Source: CAMPJM01 sp964440915 (GTDB lineage: Bacteria > Bacteroidota > Bacteroidia > Cytophagales > Cyclobacteriaceae). Taken from it: a DNA stretch of 64,000 nucleotides. The position numbers and the translations under genes are program-made. Numbering within the stretch: the first letter of the stretch is position 1; each line of letters starts with the position of its first letter. The DNA lies in contig CAYTTV010000012.1 of NCBI GenBank assembly GCA_964440915.1, forward strand, positions 15,154 through 79,153. Reading direction: 5' to 3'. The notes beneath the pieces were generated by a model. That model did no database searches, was not told the origin of the DNA, and saw only the letters and a list, made by a program, of their open reading frames with translations. Below, in pieces: positions 8,436 through 16,806 of the stretch.

Positions 8436-10271
8436 ATGTGCATAACTCTTTTACGATCTATAATTTTATCACTAGCTTTTATTTTTATACTTTCTTTTGA
8501 TGCTTTTAATCAAAACATCAATCAAGTACAAACGGCCCGAGAGTATTATAATAATGGTGATGTTGAAAAGGCCCGCGCTACTTATGAAGCGTTGGCAAAA
8601 AATCGGCAAAATATACCCTTTATCCACAACCCCTATTTAGACATACTGCTTTCTGCCCATGATGCCGCAGCGGCACATCAATACATTAGGACTATAAAAA
8701 AATGGTATCCTGAGAATATTCTATATACCATAGATGAAGGAATTATTTATGCACATTTTGATGATCAGAAAAAAGCAAATGATATTTTCAGTTCAGTAGC
8801 AAAACATGCCAGTTCTAATCCTACTTTAGTAAGGACCACTGCCCAGTATTTTTTTCAAAAGGGGATGACAGAAGAGGCAATAAAAATATACGAGACGGGT
8901 AGAAAGCTCAATGGCAATCCTTGGGATTTTGCTATTGACCTCGCCAATATTTATCGACGTTTGAACAACAAGGATAAAATGGTGGAGGAGTTTTTAAATT
9001 TTGTTCATCAAAATCCTGACAACCTATCTTATGTGCAAAACCTCTTGCAAAACGTACTTACAGAAATAGAGGATTTAGAAGCTATGCGTGCTATATTGTA
9101 CAGTAGGCTTCATAAATCACCCAATTTTTCTCCATATTCAGAATTATTGGTTTGGGTGAATGTGCAGCTACGCGATTTCAATGCTGCCTTTATTCAAGCA
9201 AGAGCACTTGATAGGCTTCATAATCAAAACGGCAACAGACTTTTGGAAATTGGTCAAATAGCCTTTAAAAATGAAGATTATGATAACGCAGCGAAAATTT
9301 TTGAACATATCATCCAAACTTACAAAAAGGGCCTTAACTATGAATTGGCTCGGAGGTTTCTCATAAAAGCCAGAGAGGAAGTTGTGAAAAATACATTTCC
9401 TATAGACCACCAAGCTATCCATGCTTTGATCAATGACTATCACCTATTGATTCAAGATTTGGGAATGTCTCGGGTTTCGTTGGAAGCCATGAGAAGTAAG
9501 GCCTTGTTGCACGCTTTTTATTTGGATGAAAAGGATACTGCTATAGCATTGTTAAAAACTGTTATTCGATCTCCTCAACTGGATATAGAACTTGAATCGT
9601 ACGTAAAGCTTGATCTTGGAGATATATATTTACTCCTGGACCAGCCTTGGGAATCTACATTGCTTTATGCGCAGGTAGAAAAATCGGCAAAAGAAACGCC
9701 AATCGGATATGAGGCAAAATTAAGGAATGCAAAGCTGTCTTATTATACAGGCGATTTTGCCTTGGCACAAGCCCATTTGGACGTGCTTAAATTGGCTACC
9801 AGCCGTGAAATAGCCAATGATGCCATGGACTTGAGTCTGCTAATCCAGAATAATACAGTTTTTGATACTACGCAAGAAGCCATGCGCGAGTATGCGAATA
9901 TTGATCTTTTACTGTTTCAACATAAGCATGAGGAAGCATTGTCCAGACTTGATGCGATGCTGAGCCAATTTCCTGGCCATAGTTTGACAGACGAAGTTTT
10001 ATGGAGAAAGGCACAGCTTCTATTGAATTTGGGAGAATTTGAACGTGCCATTGACTTGCTCAATAAAATCGTAAATCAATATCCTTATGATATATTAAGT
10101 GACGATGCTGCATTTTTGATGGCTACTATCTATGAAGACCACTTAGGGCAAAATGAAAAAGCCATGGAATGCTACCAGCGCTTTTTAGTCGATTATCCAG
10201 GTAGTTTGTTTTCAGCAGAAGCTAGAACGAGATTTAGAAATTTGAGAGGTGATTTTTCAGGACCAATGTAG
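8436..10271 (+). CDS. Exported tetratricopeptide-repeat protein
   Basis: About 611 residues. I chose the ATG at 8436 over the TTG at 8418, because it starts directly with a signal-peptide-like sequence (MCITLLRSIILSLAFIFIL, then cleavage near AFNQ). The rest is helical with repeated TPR-like units throughout, for example around ARATYEALAK, NDIFSSVAKH, AIKIYETGRK, AAKIFEHIIQ and AMECYQRFLV. No catalytic domain is visible. Such periplasmic TPR proteins are common in Bacteroidota and usually act as scaffolds; the partner is unknown. It is the first gene on the right of the origin candidate. Confidence 0.8.
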   Translation: MCITLLRSIILSLAFIFILSFDAFNQNINQVQTAREYYNNGDVEKARATYEALAKNRQNIPFIHNPYLDILLSAHDAAAAHQYIRTIKKWYPENILYTIDEGIIYAHFDDQKKANDIFSSVAKHASSNPTLVRTTAQYFFQKGMTEEAIKIYETGRKLNGNPWDFAIDLANIYRRLNNKDKMVEEFLNFVHQNPDNLSYVQNLLQNVLTEIEDLEAMRAILYSRLHKSPNFSPYSELLVWVNVQLRDFNAAFIQARALDRLHNQNGNRLLEIGQIAFKNEDYDNAAKIFEHIIQTYKKGLNYELARRFLIKAREEVVKNTFPIDHQAIHALINDYHLLIQDLGMSRVSLEAMRSKALLHAFYLDEKDTAIALLKTVIRSPQLDIELESYVKLDLGDIYLLLDQPWESTLLYAQVEKSAKETPIGYEAKLRNAKLSYYTGDFALAQAHLDVLKLATSREIANDAMDLSLLIQNNTVFDTTQEAMREYANIDLLLFQHKHEEALSRLDAMLSQFPGHSLTDEVLWRKAQLLLNLGEFERAIDLLNKIVNQYPYDILSDDAAFLMATIYEDHLGQNEKAMECYQRFLVDYPGSLFSAEARTRFRNLRGDFSGPM

Positions 10272-10552
10272 GGTAATTATAAGGTAATCAATAGTATAAG
10301 TATTTTGTATAAAATAATGCCCAAGATATTTTCTTTTAAATTCCTCTAATAATAAAATAGAAATTGATTTTCCCTCTTGAAGTCGTTTTGTCATGCTTTC
10401 TAATGAGCTTCTTGTCAAGTATTTTCAAGTTTTTTATTCTCATCCCTTACAAAATTGCATTTCCTGCCAACCTGTCATTTATTGATCATGGAATAGTATT
10501 TGTCATATAGCCAACAGTTTGTATAATAGTTAACCATAAAATTATTTTATCG

Positions 10553-12373
10553 ATGCAAGAGAAAGGCACAATTTCGATTCATACCGAAAACATATTTCCC
10601 ATAATAAAGAAATTTCTTTATTCAGACCATGAAATATTTTTGAGGGAGTTGGTTTCTAATGCAGTAGATGCGACACAAAAACTAAAACGGCTTTCTGCCA
10701 TAGGCGAGGTAAAGGAAGAAATTGGAGCAACCAAAGTAGTTGTTTCTTTAAATGAGGAGGCCAAAACCATTACTATTAGCGATAATGGCATTGGTATGAC
10801 CGCAGAGGAAATAAAAAAATATATCAACCAGATTGCTTTTTCAGGTGCCGCAGAATTTGTTGAGAAGTATAAGGACAAAGGGGATGATAAACAGATTATT
10901 GGTCATTTTGGTTTGGGTTTTTACTCATCCTTTATGGTAGCCGATCAAGTGGAGATCATTACCAAGTCTTATCAGCCTGATACAGAACCTGCACGTTGGA
11001 TATGCGATGGCAGCACAGAGTTTGAAATTACCAAAGCTAATAAAAATGAACGCGGTACAGATATAATTTTGCATGTAGCAGAAGACTCTAAAGAATTTTT
11101 AGAAAAGTCAAGATTACAGAATATCCTCGAAAAATATTGTAAGTTCTTACCCATAGAAGTAGAATTTGATGGTAAGGTCATCAACGATTCCAACCCTATA
11201 TGGACAAAAAACCCAAGCGAGCTTAAGGACGAAGATTACCTAGAGTTTTATAAAAAACTTTATCCCTTTTCAGGAGACCCACTTTTTTGGATCCATCTAA
11301 ATGTTGATTACCCATTCAACCTCACAGGTATCCTATATTTTCCAAAAATTCAAAAAGATTTTGAGTTCCAAAAAAACAAGATACAGCTATATTCTCGTCA
11401 GGTTTTTATAACCGATGAAGTGAAGGATGTAGTCCCAGAATTTTTGATGTTACTACATGGTGTCATCGATTCACCCGATATTCCGCTTAACGTTTCCAGG
11501 AGCTTTTTACAGTCTGATGGTAATGTAAAGAAAATAAATGCCCACATCACTAAGAAAGTGGCTGACAAACTCTCTGAGCTTTTCAAAAAGGAAAGAAAAT
11601 CTTTCCAAGAGAAATGGGACAGCATCGGCCTCTTTGTAAAATATGGAATGATCAGCGAAGATAAATTCTATGAGAAAGCAAAAGATTTTGCACTGCTCAA
11701 GAATACCAAGGACGAGTTCTATACTTTTGATGAATATAAAAAGCATGTAGAGGCCAATCAGACTGATAAAGATGGCAACTTCACATTTTTGTATACTACC
11801 GATGCAGGAAAGCAAGATGCTTACATACAAGCAGCGACCAAAAGGGGATATGATGTCCTTACTTTAGGAGAAGTAATCGATAGTCATTTCATCAATACGT
11901 TAGAACAAAAACTTGAAAAGGTGAGCCTGAAACGAGTAGATGCTGACGTTGCCGATAAGCTCATCGATAAAGGAGAAAAGAAAGAAAGCGTACTGTCTGA
12001 AAAAGATCAGGAAGCTGTTAAGAAGATATTTGAATCTGCCATCAATAATACCAATACAACCTTATCGGTAGAATCCATGTCGCCAGATGATATGCCTGTC
12101 ACGATTACTTTGCCTGAATTTATACGAAGGATGAAAGACATGGCAGCTACGGGAGGTATGGGTATGATGGGCAATTTTCCTGAACAGCTTAGCGTATCAG
12201 TAAATGGTAATCACCCATTGGTGGCCAAATTGCTCAAATTGGAAAATGAAGAAGAGAAGACTGCATTGGCAAAACAGGTTTATGACCTTGCGCTGTTGTC
12301 ACAAAATATGCTAACCGGTGCCAGCTTGACAGACTTTATCCAGAGAAGTATTGATTTAGCTACAAACGAATAA
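10553..12373 (+). CDS. htpG: Molecular chaperone HtpG (Hsp90)
   Basis: 606 residues, a full-length bacterial Hsp90. The N-terminal GHKL ATPase signatures are visible: ELVSNAVDATQK (N box), DNGIGM (G1), and GHFGLGFYSSFMVA (lid/G2). The middle domain contains SRSFLQSDGNVKKI, and the C-terminal dimerisation domain is complete. It refolds and remodels client proteins in the cytoplasm with DnaK. It stands alone, with 281 bp free upstream and a hairpin downstream. No heat-shock element could be recognised. Confidence 0.97.
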   Translation: MQEKGTISIHTENIFPIIKKFLYSDHEIFLRELVSNAVDATQKLKRLSAIGEVKEEIGATKVVVSLNEEAKTITISDNGIGMTAEEIKKYINQIAFSGAAEFVEKYKDKGDDKQIIGHFGLGFYSSFMVADQVEIITKSYQPDTEPARWICDGSTEFEITKANKNERGTDIILHVAEDSKEFLEKSRLQNILEKYCKFLPIEVEFDGKVINDSNPIWTKNPSELKDEDYLEFYKKLYPFSGDPLFWIHLNVDYPFNLTGILYFPKIQKDFEFQKNKIQLYSRQVFITDEVKDVVPEFLMLLHGVIDSPDIPLNVSRSFLQSDGNVKKINAHITKKVADKLSELFKKERKSFQEKWDSIGLFVKYGMISEDKFYEKAKDFALLKNTKDEFYTFDEYKKHVEANQTDKDGNFTFLYTTDAGKQDAYIQAATKRGYDVLTLGEVIDSHFINTLEQKLEKVSLKRVDADVADKLIDKGEKKESVLSEKDQEAVKKIFESAINNTNTTLSVESMSPDDMPVTITLPEFIRRMKDMAATGGMGMMGNFPEQLSVSVNGNHPLVAKLLKLENEEEKTALAKQVYDLALLSQNMLTGASLTDFIQRSIDLATNE

Positions 12374-12390
12374 CAAAATAAATCTCATAA

Positions 12391-12413
12391 GCCATGGTTA
12401 TTGCAACCATGGC
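12391..12413 (+). terminator. Hairpin after htpG
   Basis: GCCATGGTT (12391-12399) pairs perfectly with AACCATGGC (12405-12413) around a 5-base loop, 18 bp after the htpG stop. There is no strong T-tract after it, so it may be a weak terminator or an mRNA 3'-end stabiliser. Confidence 0.45.
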
Positions 12414-12494
12414 GAATTATCCTTACCTTAAATACGTTTTTGAGAAAATAATGCACTGCTTTGCACGTTGGCTAATTAACAGCAAGTACTATCC

Positions 12495-13379
12495 ATGTTA
12501 TACAGCATTACCATCAGGTTTTTTTTAGCACTTTTATCGATAGGGTTAGCCAGCACATCGCTCCTAGCCCAAAATAAAGTGTATAAATTTGATAGAACTA
12601 AGGAAATTGCCGATACAGTAGAGGTAGAGGAGCTTGACCTGACATCCGAGTCTTTTGGTACAATTAATTTGGAAGTAGATAAAGAAGAGGAGAAAGAAGA
12701 GACCGTTGACGCAAAGAAGAAGAAAAAGAAAAATGTGTTTTATGATTTAAGAACCCGGAAAGGCTTTACCAAAAAGGGTTTCGGCGATCGGGAGGTCATC
12801 ACCTTATTCCATTATCTGAGAGAGTACCAGGATCCCAATCCCTATATCCGTGATGTGTATTGGTACGATACGGAGTCTGGTCAAATAAAAATATCTTCCA
12901 ATATTAATAGAGAGACGGCTCGAATACTGCATGGACCTTATAAAAGGATTTTGGGAGATCAAGTTATAGAAGAAGGAATATTCTATGTTGGAACAAAACA
13001 CGGCCGCTGGACAGAACATAACAGCAACGATATTTTAACCAACAAACAAAAGTTTATAAAAGGCTGGCCAAAAGAATCAGAAATATCATATTACGATCCT
13101 AAAGCAAATCACGTAAAGGAGGTAATTCCTATAGAGCATGGGGAAGAAGAAGGCATATATTATTATTTTCATGATAATGGCCAAGTGGCAGTAATGGGTG
13201 AATATCAATACGGCGAGAAGGTGGGAATATGGCGAGAGTTTTATAAAAACAGGGCTAGAAGGAAAAAAGAAATCCAGTATAAGAAGGATCCCTTTGAGAA
13301 AAACTTCTCCCCTTATGTGCTTCGTGAGTGGGATGAAAGTGGAAAACTTGTATATACGCACAGTGAAACCGGCAACTAG
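12495..13379 (+). CDS. Exported YwqK/MORN_2-repeat-like protein
   Basis: 294 residues. A signal peptide (MLYSITIRFFLALLSIGLAS, cleavage near LLAQ) is followed by an acidic then lysine-rich linker (EEKEETVDAKKKKKKN), and then a C-terminal half with MORN-like units of the YwqK type: HGPYKRIL, HGRWTEHN, EEGIYYYFHDNGQV, KVGIWREFYKN. Proteins with this repeat are often labelled toxin-antitoxin YwqK family, but nothing here indicates a toxin partner and the export signal argues for a cell-envelope role. lipB starts 18 bp downstream. Confidence 0.75.
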   Translation: MLYSITIRFFLALLSIGLASTSLLAQNKVYKFDRTKEIADTVEVEELDLTSESFGTINLEVDKEEEKEETVDAKKKKKKNVFYDLRTRKGFTKKGFGDREVITLFHYLREYQDPNPYIRDVYWYDTESGQIKISSNINRETARILHGPYKRILGDQVIEEGIFYVGTKHGRWTEHNSNDILTNKQKFIKGWPKESEISYYDPKANHVKEVIPIEHGEEEGIYYYFHDNGQVAVMGEYQYGEKVGIWREFYKNRARRKKEIQYKKDPFEKNFSPYVLREWDESGKLVYTHSETGN

Positions 13380-13397
13380 TAGTCAAAATTTACGCAC

Positions 13398-14117
13398 TTG
13401 AATCATATAATCAATAAACGAGTCCATTATAAGCATTTAGGGCTAATCGACTACAAAGAGGCCTGGGACTATCAAGAAAGGCTTTTTAAAGAAGTTGTGG
13501 ACTTGAAGATTAATAACCGTAAGCTTGCTCCCGAACACCAGCAGATTACCACAAACCACCTTATTTTTTGCGAGCACCCTCACGTATATACTTTGGGAAA
13601 AAGTGGTTCAGAGGAGCATATTTTGCTCAACGAAAAAGAATTGGAGCAAAAGCAAGCCAAATACTACAAAATCAACCGAGGTGGCGATATTACTTACCAC
13701 GGTCCTGGACAAATAGTAGGCTATCCAATTCTCGATCTAGACAACTTCTTTACCGATATCCACAAATATCTACGTTTTCTAGAAGAGGCTGTTATCCTTA
13801 CATTAAAAGATTTTGATATAGATTCTGGCCGGATAGCAGGACTTACAGGGGTTTGGATAGATCACGAAACACAGCATAATCCCCGAAAAATATGCGCATT
13901 GGGTGTAAAATCCAGTCGTTGGGTCACGATGCACGGATTTGCCCTGAATGTCAATACTGACCTATCCTATTTTCAAAATATAGTACCCTGCGGTATCAGC
14001 GACAAGGCAGTTACCTCTATGGCGATTGAGCTTGGCTCCGAGCCAGACATAGCCGCAGTAGAACAAGTACTGTTGAAGCATCTCGCCCAAATTTTTGAAA
14101 TGGAAATTATAAAATAA
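13398..14117 (+). CDS. lipB: Lipoyl(octanoyl) transferase LipB
   Basis: 239 residues. It transfers octanoyl from acyl carrier protein to lipoyl domains (for example pyruvate dehydrogenase and glycine-cleavage H protein). Family motifs are present: RGGDITYHGPGQ, the catalytic lysine in ALGVKSSRWVTMHG, and the acyl-thioester cysteine in NIVPCGI. The start is a TTG at 13398; there is no in-frame ATG before the conserved region, and the resulting N-terminus has the usual family length. gcvP in the same window uses lipoylated H protein, so the two are metabolically linked though not adjacent. Confidence 0.95.
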   Translation: MNHIINKRVHYKHLGLIDYKEAWDYQERLFKEVVDLKINNRKLAPEHQQITTNHLIFCEHPHVYTLGKSGSEEHILLNEKELEQKQAKYYKINRGGDITYHGPGQIVGYPILDLDNFFTDIHKYLRFLEEAVILTLKDFDIDSGRIAGLTGVWIDHETQHNPRKICALGVKSSRWVTMHGFALNVNTDLSYFQNIVPCGISDKAVTSMAIELGSEPDIAAVEQVLLKHLAQIFEMEIIK

Positions 14118-14192
14118 TTTCCAACTGAAGTAACTTGTTGATAACAAGATATTTTTTCTTATTTTGCTCAGGTATACAGATAATCGCTGCCC

Positions 14193-14903
14193 ATGAACCT
14201 ACAGCATATCTTATTTCTAGACATAGAAACCGTCTCATGCGAACCGAGCTTCGACCGTTTGGCAGATAGGATGAAACCCTTGTGGGAGAAAAAAGCCACA
14301 CTCCTGAAAAATGAAGAACTCCTTTCGACGCAAGAGCTGTTTTTTGAAAGAGCAGGAATATTTGCTGAATTCGGCAAAATCGTCACCATCGCTGTAGGCT
14401 ATTTTATATCGACCCCAGAAGGCCTTACCCTCAGAGTAAAAGCTTTCGCTTCTCATGACGAAAAGGCCTTGCTCCAGGACTTCAAACATTTGCTTGAAAG
14501 CCACTTTGACCAAAGCAAGCTTGCCTTATGTGCACACAATGGCAAGGAGTTCGATTATCCCTATATATGTCGCAGAATGTTGGTCCACGGCCTTCCTCCT
14601 CCGACCTGTTTAAATATTGCAGGCAAAAAACCATGGGAAGTCCTCCATATCGACACCCTCGAAATGTGGAAATTTGGCGACAGGAAAAACTTTACCTCCC
14701 TCGAGCTACTCGCCGCCTTGTTCGATATCCCCTCCAGCAAATCCGGCATCGATGGCAGCATGGTCAACCACACGTACTACAATGAGAACGACCTTGACAA
14801 AATCGCCCACTATTGCCAACTAGACGTAGTCGTCACCGCCCAACTCTATCTAAAATTCAACTGTCAGCCCTTTATCGAAGAAGAAAATATATTTTTGGTA
14901 TAA
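14193..14903 (+). CDS. Predicted 3'-5' exonuclease (PolB-like RNase H fold)
   Basis: 236 residues with DEDDy exonuclease motifs: ExoI at residues 8-13 (FLDIET, Asp10 and Glu12), ExoII around HNGKEFDYPY, and ExoIII near the C-terminus (HYCQLDV, Tyr-x3-Asp). This is the stand-alone PolB-like exonuclease family common in Bacteroidota, with no polymerase domain attached. The substrate is not known; a role in DNA repair or RNA processing is plausible by fold. Its codon use towards the 3' end is richer in G+C (nt 14640-14880) than nearby genes. An imperfect intergenic repeat follows. Confidence 0.85.
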   Translation: MNLQHILFLDIETVSCEPSFDRLADRMKPLWEKKATLLKNEELLSTQELFFERAGIFAEFGKIVTIAVGYFISTPEGLTLRVKAFASHDEKALLQDFKHLLESHFDQSKLALCAHNGKEFDYPYICRRMLVHGLPPPTCLNIAGKKPWEVLHIDTLEMWKFGDRKNFTSLELLAALFDIPSSKSGIDGSMVNHTYYNENDLDKIAHYCQLDVVVTAQLYLKFNCQPFIEEENIFLV

Positions 14904-14942
14904 CTACTAACCTATGGCAAAAAGGCATTTTAATGCTTATAC

Positions 14943-15049
14943 ATTTGGGCGGCATTTCTGGCTGTCACTCATACTCCGCCCTGCCCTATGGCTTCCCTTG
15001 GCGGGGTATCCGTTCCATCCAGGCCGCTCCTACGATTGCTAGGCCCTAG
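14943..15049. repeat. Dispersed intergenic repeat, copy A
   Basis: A G+C-rich element in otherwise AT-rich intergenic DNA between the convergent exonuclease and sugar-phosphate transferase genes. The left half matches copy C (51364-51470) in TTGGGCG-CATTTC--GCT-TC and a later ACTCC. The right core at 15003-15040 (GGGGTATCCG then ATCC, CCGCTCCTAC) matches copy B (34071-34110), and its first part also matches copy C. It has no coding frame with recognisable homology. The family was found by reading, so its extent is approximate. Confidence 0.55.
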
Positions 15050-15145
15050 ACTTATATTAATATGGAGGTTTTGTTTTTGATTTAAATTGCGGCAACACTT
15101 CTGCAACAAGAGAATCTTGAGTTCATTTTCTTGCTATTGACCACA

Positions 15146-16525
15146 TCAATAGGCGTTATCGCTACCTTTTATCAGAGAAGATATCGTGAGGAGGATAATT
15201 TTGATGTCGAATATCAAAGACCAGTTCCCTACATAAAAACGATCCAGGCGAACACGGTTCTGCATGAGCAGGTCATTTTCGGTTTCCCCTCTAAAACCTT
15301 TGGCCTGTGCCAATCCGGTAATGCCGGGTTTCACAAAATGACGTGACATAAACTTCTCTACCACTTTAGAATACTCTTCAGTATGTTTTAGCATATGAGG
15401 TCTGGGTCCTACCACCGACATATTACCAACGAAAACATTAAAGAACTGGGGCAATTCATCCAAACTTGTCCTTCTCATAAATGCACCAATCCGTGTTATC
15501 CTATTATCATGTTTTGTCGCTTGGGCCATGTCTGCTTCTGTATTTACACGCATAGACCGGAATTTATAACACCAAAAGGCCTTCTTGTCCTTTCCCGTTC
15601 TTTTCTGTTTGAAAAATATAGGGCCTTTGGAATCTAGCTTAATGATAATGGCTAGCAAAGGCATGAGCCAAGAAAGCAAGAAGACAATAACGAAAGAAGA
15701 GAAGACCAAATCGAACGTTCGTTTTACCAAACGGTTTTTATAGTCGTCTAGTGGGATAGGATTTACATTGATAACCGGTATAAGATCGTAACGCTCCAAT
15801 TCTAGACCCTTCATAGAAAAGCCCCTAAAATCAGCTATGAGTTTGATCTTGATTAGGTTTTCTTCCCCAAAGTCAATCAGGTTTTTTACTTGAGTATATC
15901 GAATGTAGGGCAGGCAACAATAAATTTCCGAAACATCATGCTCCTTCGCATATGTTTCGATATCAGTAAAAGTGCCTAGAATGCGGTCGCTTTGATGTCT
16001 ATTGTCAAAAAAACCGAGCAGTTTATAACCATACTCAGGATGCAGTAAAAAAAATTTACGAAGATCTTCTGATAGTTCACCATATCCTACAATAATTACA
16101 TTGCGGAAGTTGAAACCTTTTTTTCTGTATATTCGGAGCAGATAAACGAAGCAGACTTTCCATCCAAAAAGTAGAAAGGATAGAATTGCATAGGTTGTGA
16201 GTATCTGGCTTCTTGAGAAAAAGTATGCATTGGCAATAACAAAAAAAGCAGTGATAAGCAGCAAATGAAGAATCACCAATGTAAAGTGACCTCTCAAAAT
16301 TGCTGCTACTCGAGAAATACGGGAGTATTTGTATGGTTTTAGGATAAGCACTAAAGTCACCCATGCAGCATTATAATATAAAAAAAGGTTAAGGTAAGGG
16401 ACAAGAAATATTCCAGCTATCGTATTGAATTGAAGATAATAAGACAGTAGAAATGCAATATTGATGATTAGGAGATCTCCTAACCATTGGATGACGTTGA
16501 TATATTTTGAAAATCTAGCTGGCAC
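15146..16525 (-). CDS. Undecaprenyl-phosphate sugar phosphotransferase (WcaJ/EpsE-type polyprenyl glycosylphosphotransferase)
   Basis: 459 residues. It has several N-terminal membrane helices (first about 190 residues), a CoA-binding-like Rossmann segment (NVIIVGYGELSEDL), then the C-terminal bacterial sugar transferase domain with FKQKRTGKDKK, CYKFRSMRVNTEAD, ITRIGAFMRRTSLDELPQFFNV and VGPRPH. It moves a sugar-1-phosphate (often glucose) from a nucleotide sugar to undecaprenyl phosphate, the first step of exopolysaccharide synthesis at the inner membrane. It stands alone here, with no glycosyltransferases beside it. A -7-like box lies 38 bp upstream. Confidence 0.92.
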   Translation of the reverse strand: MPARFSKYINVIQWLGDLLIINIAFLLSYYLQFNTIAGIFLVPYLNLFLYYNAAWVTLVLILKPYKYSRISRVAAILRGHFTLVILHLLLITAFFVIANAYFFSRSQILTTYAILSFLLFGWKVCFVYLLRIYRKKGFNFRNVIIVGYGELSEDLRKFFLLHPEYGYKLLGFFDNRHQSDRILGTFTDIETYAKEHDVSEIYCCLPYIRYTQVKNLIDFGEENLIKIKLIADFRGFSMKGLELERYDLIPVINVNPIPLDDYKNRLVKRTFDLVFSSFVIVFLLSWLMPLLAIIIKLDSKGPIFFKQKRTGKDKKAFWCYKFRSMRVNTEADMAQATKHDNRITRIGAFMRRTSLDELPQFFNVFVGNMSVVGPRPHMLKHTEEYSKVVEKFMSRHFVKPGITGLAQAKGFRGETENDLLMQNRVRLDRFYVGNWSLIFDIKIILLTISSLIKGSDNAY

Positions 16526-16562
16526 TATGTATAATCAATTAAAAGTCAATAACTGAACTTAG

Positions 16563-16570
16563 CAAAAATA
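16563..16570 (-). promoter_or_regulatory. Possible -7 promoter element for the sugar phosphotransferase gene
   Basis: CAAAAATA on the plus strand reads TATTTTTG on the minus strand, matching the Bacteroidota -7 consensus TAnnTTTG, 38 bp upstream of the start at 16525. I saw no clear -33 TTG at the usual spacing. Confidence 0.3.
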
Positions 16571-16666
16571 GTCGCTTTTGTCCGATTAAAAAATCCCCTA
16601 TAGGAAAATTTATAGTCATTTTAAGGAATAATCACACTTATCATTATAATATTTGCCAATATACCT

Positions 16667-16680
16667 ACGATTGCAATCGT
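16667..16680. promoter_or_regulatory. 14-bp perfect palindrome in the divergent intergenic region
   Basis: ACGATTGCAATCGT is a perfect 14-bp palindrome between the divergent sugar phosphotransferase and batD genes, about 65-90 bp from the proposed promoter of batD. It could be an operator, but only one copy was seen. Confidence 0.3.
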
Positions 16681-16730
16681 TTGATCTTTTACAAAATCAT
16701 TTTTCGCTGCCGCAAGGCATAGTTTTTGTT

Positions 16731-16765
16731 TTTGGCTCATATAAAAATTTGATTTATTAACTTTG
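16731..16765 (+). promoter_or_regulatory. Probable Bacteroidota-type promoter for batD
   Basis: TTTG at 16731-16734 and TAACTTTG at 16758-16765 match the -33 (TTTG) and -7 (TAnnTTTG) elements of the Bacteroidota primary sigma factor, with 23 bp between them. A transcript would start near 16770, leaving a leader of about 37 bases before the ATG at 16807. Confidence 0.42.
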
Positions 16766-16806
16766 GCTTGGATGATTTATCCGTTATAAACTAAGCTGTT
16801 AGTCTT

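Noticed and set aside
12495..13379. Toxin-antitoxin system from the YwqK-type annotation
   Set aside because: The protein has a signal peptide and no partner toxin gene beside it; the repeat alone does not show an antitoxin role.
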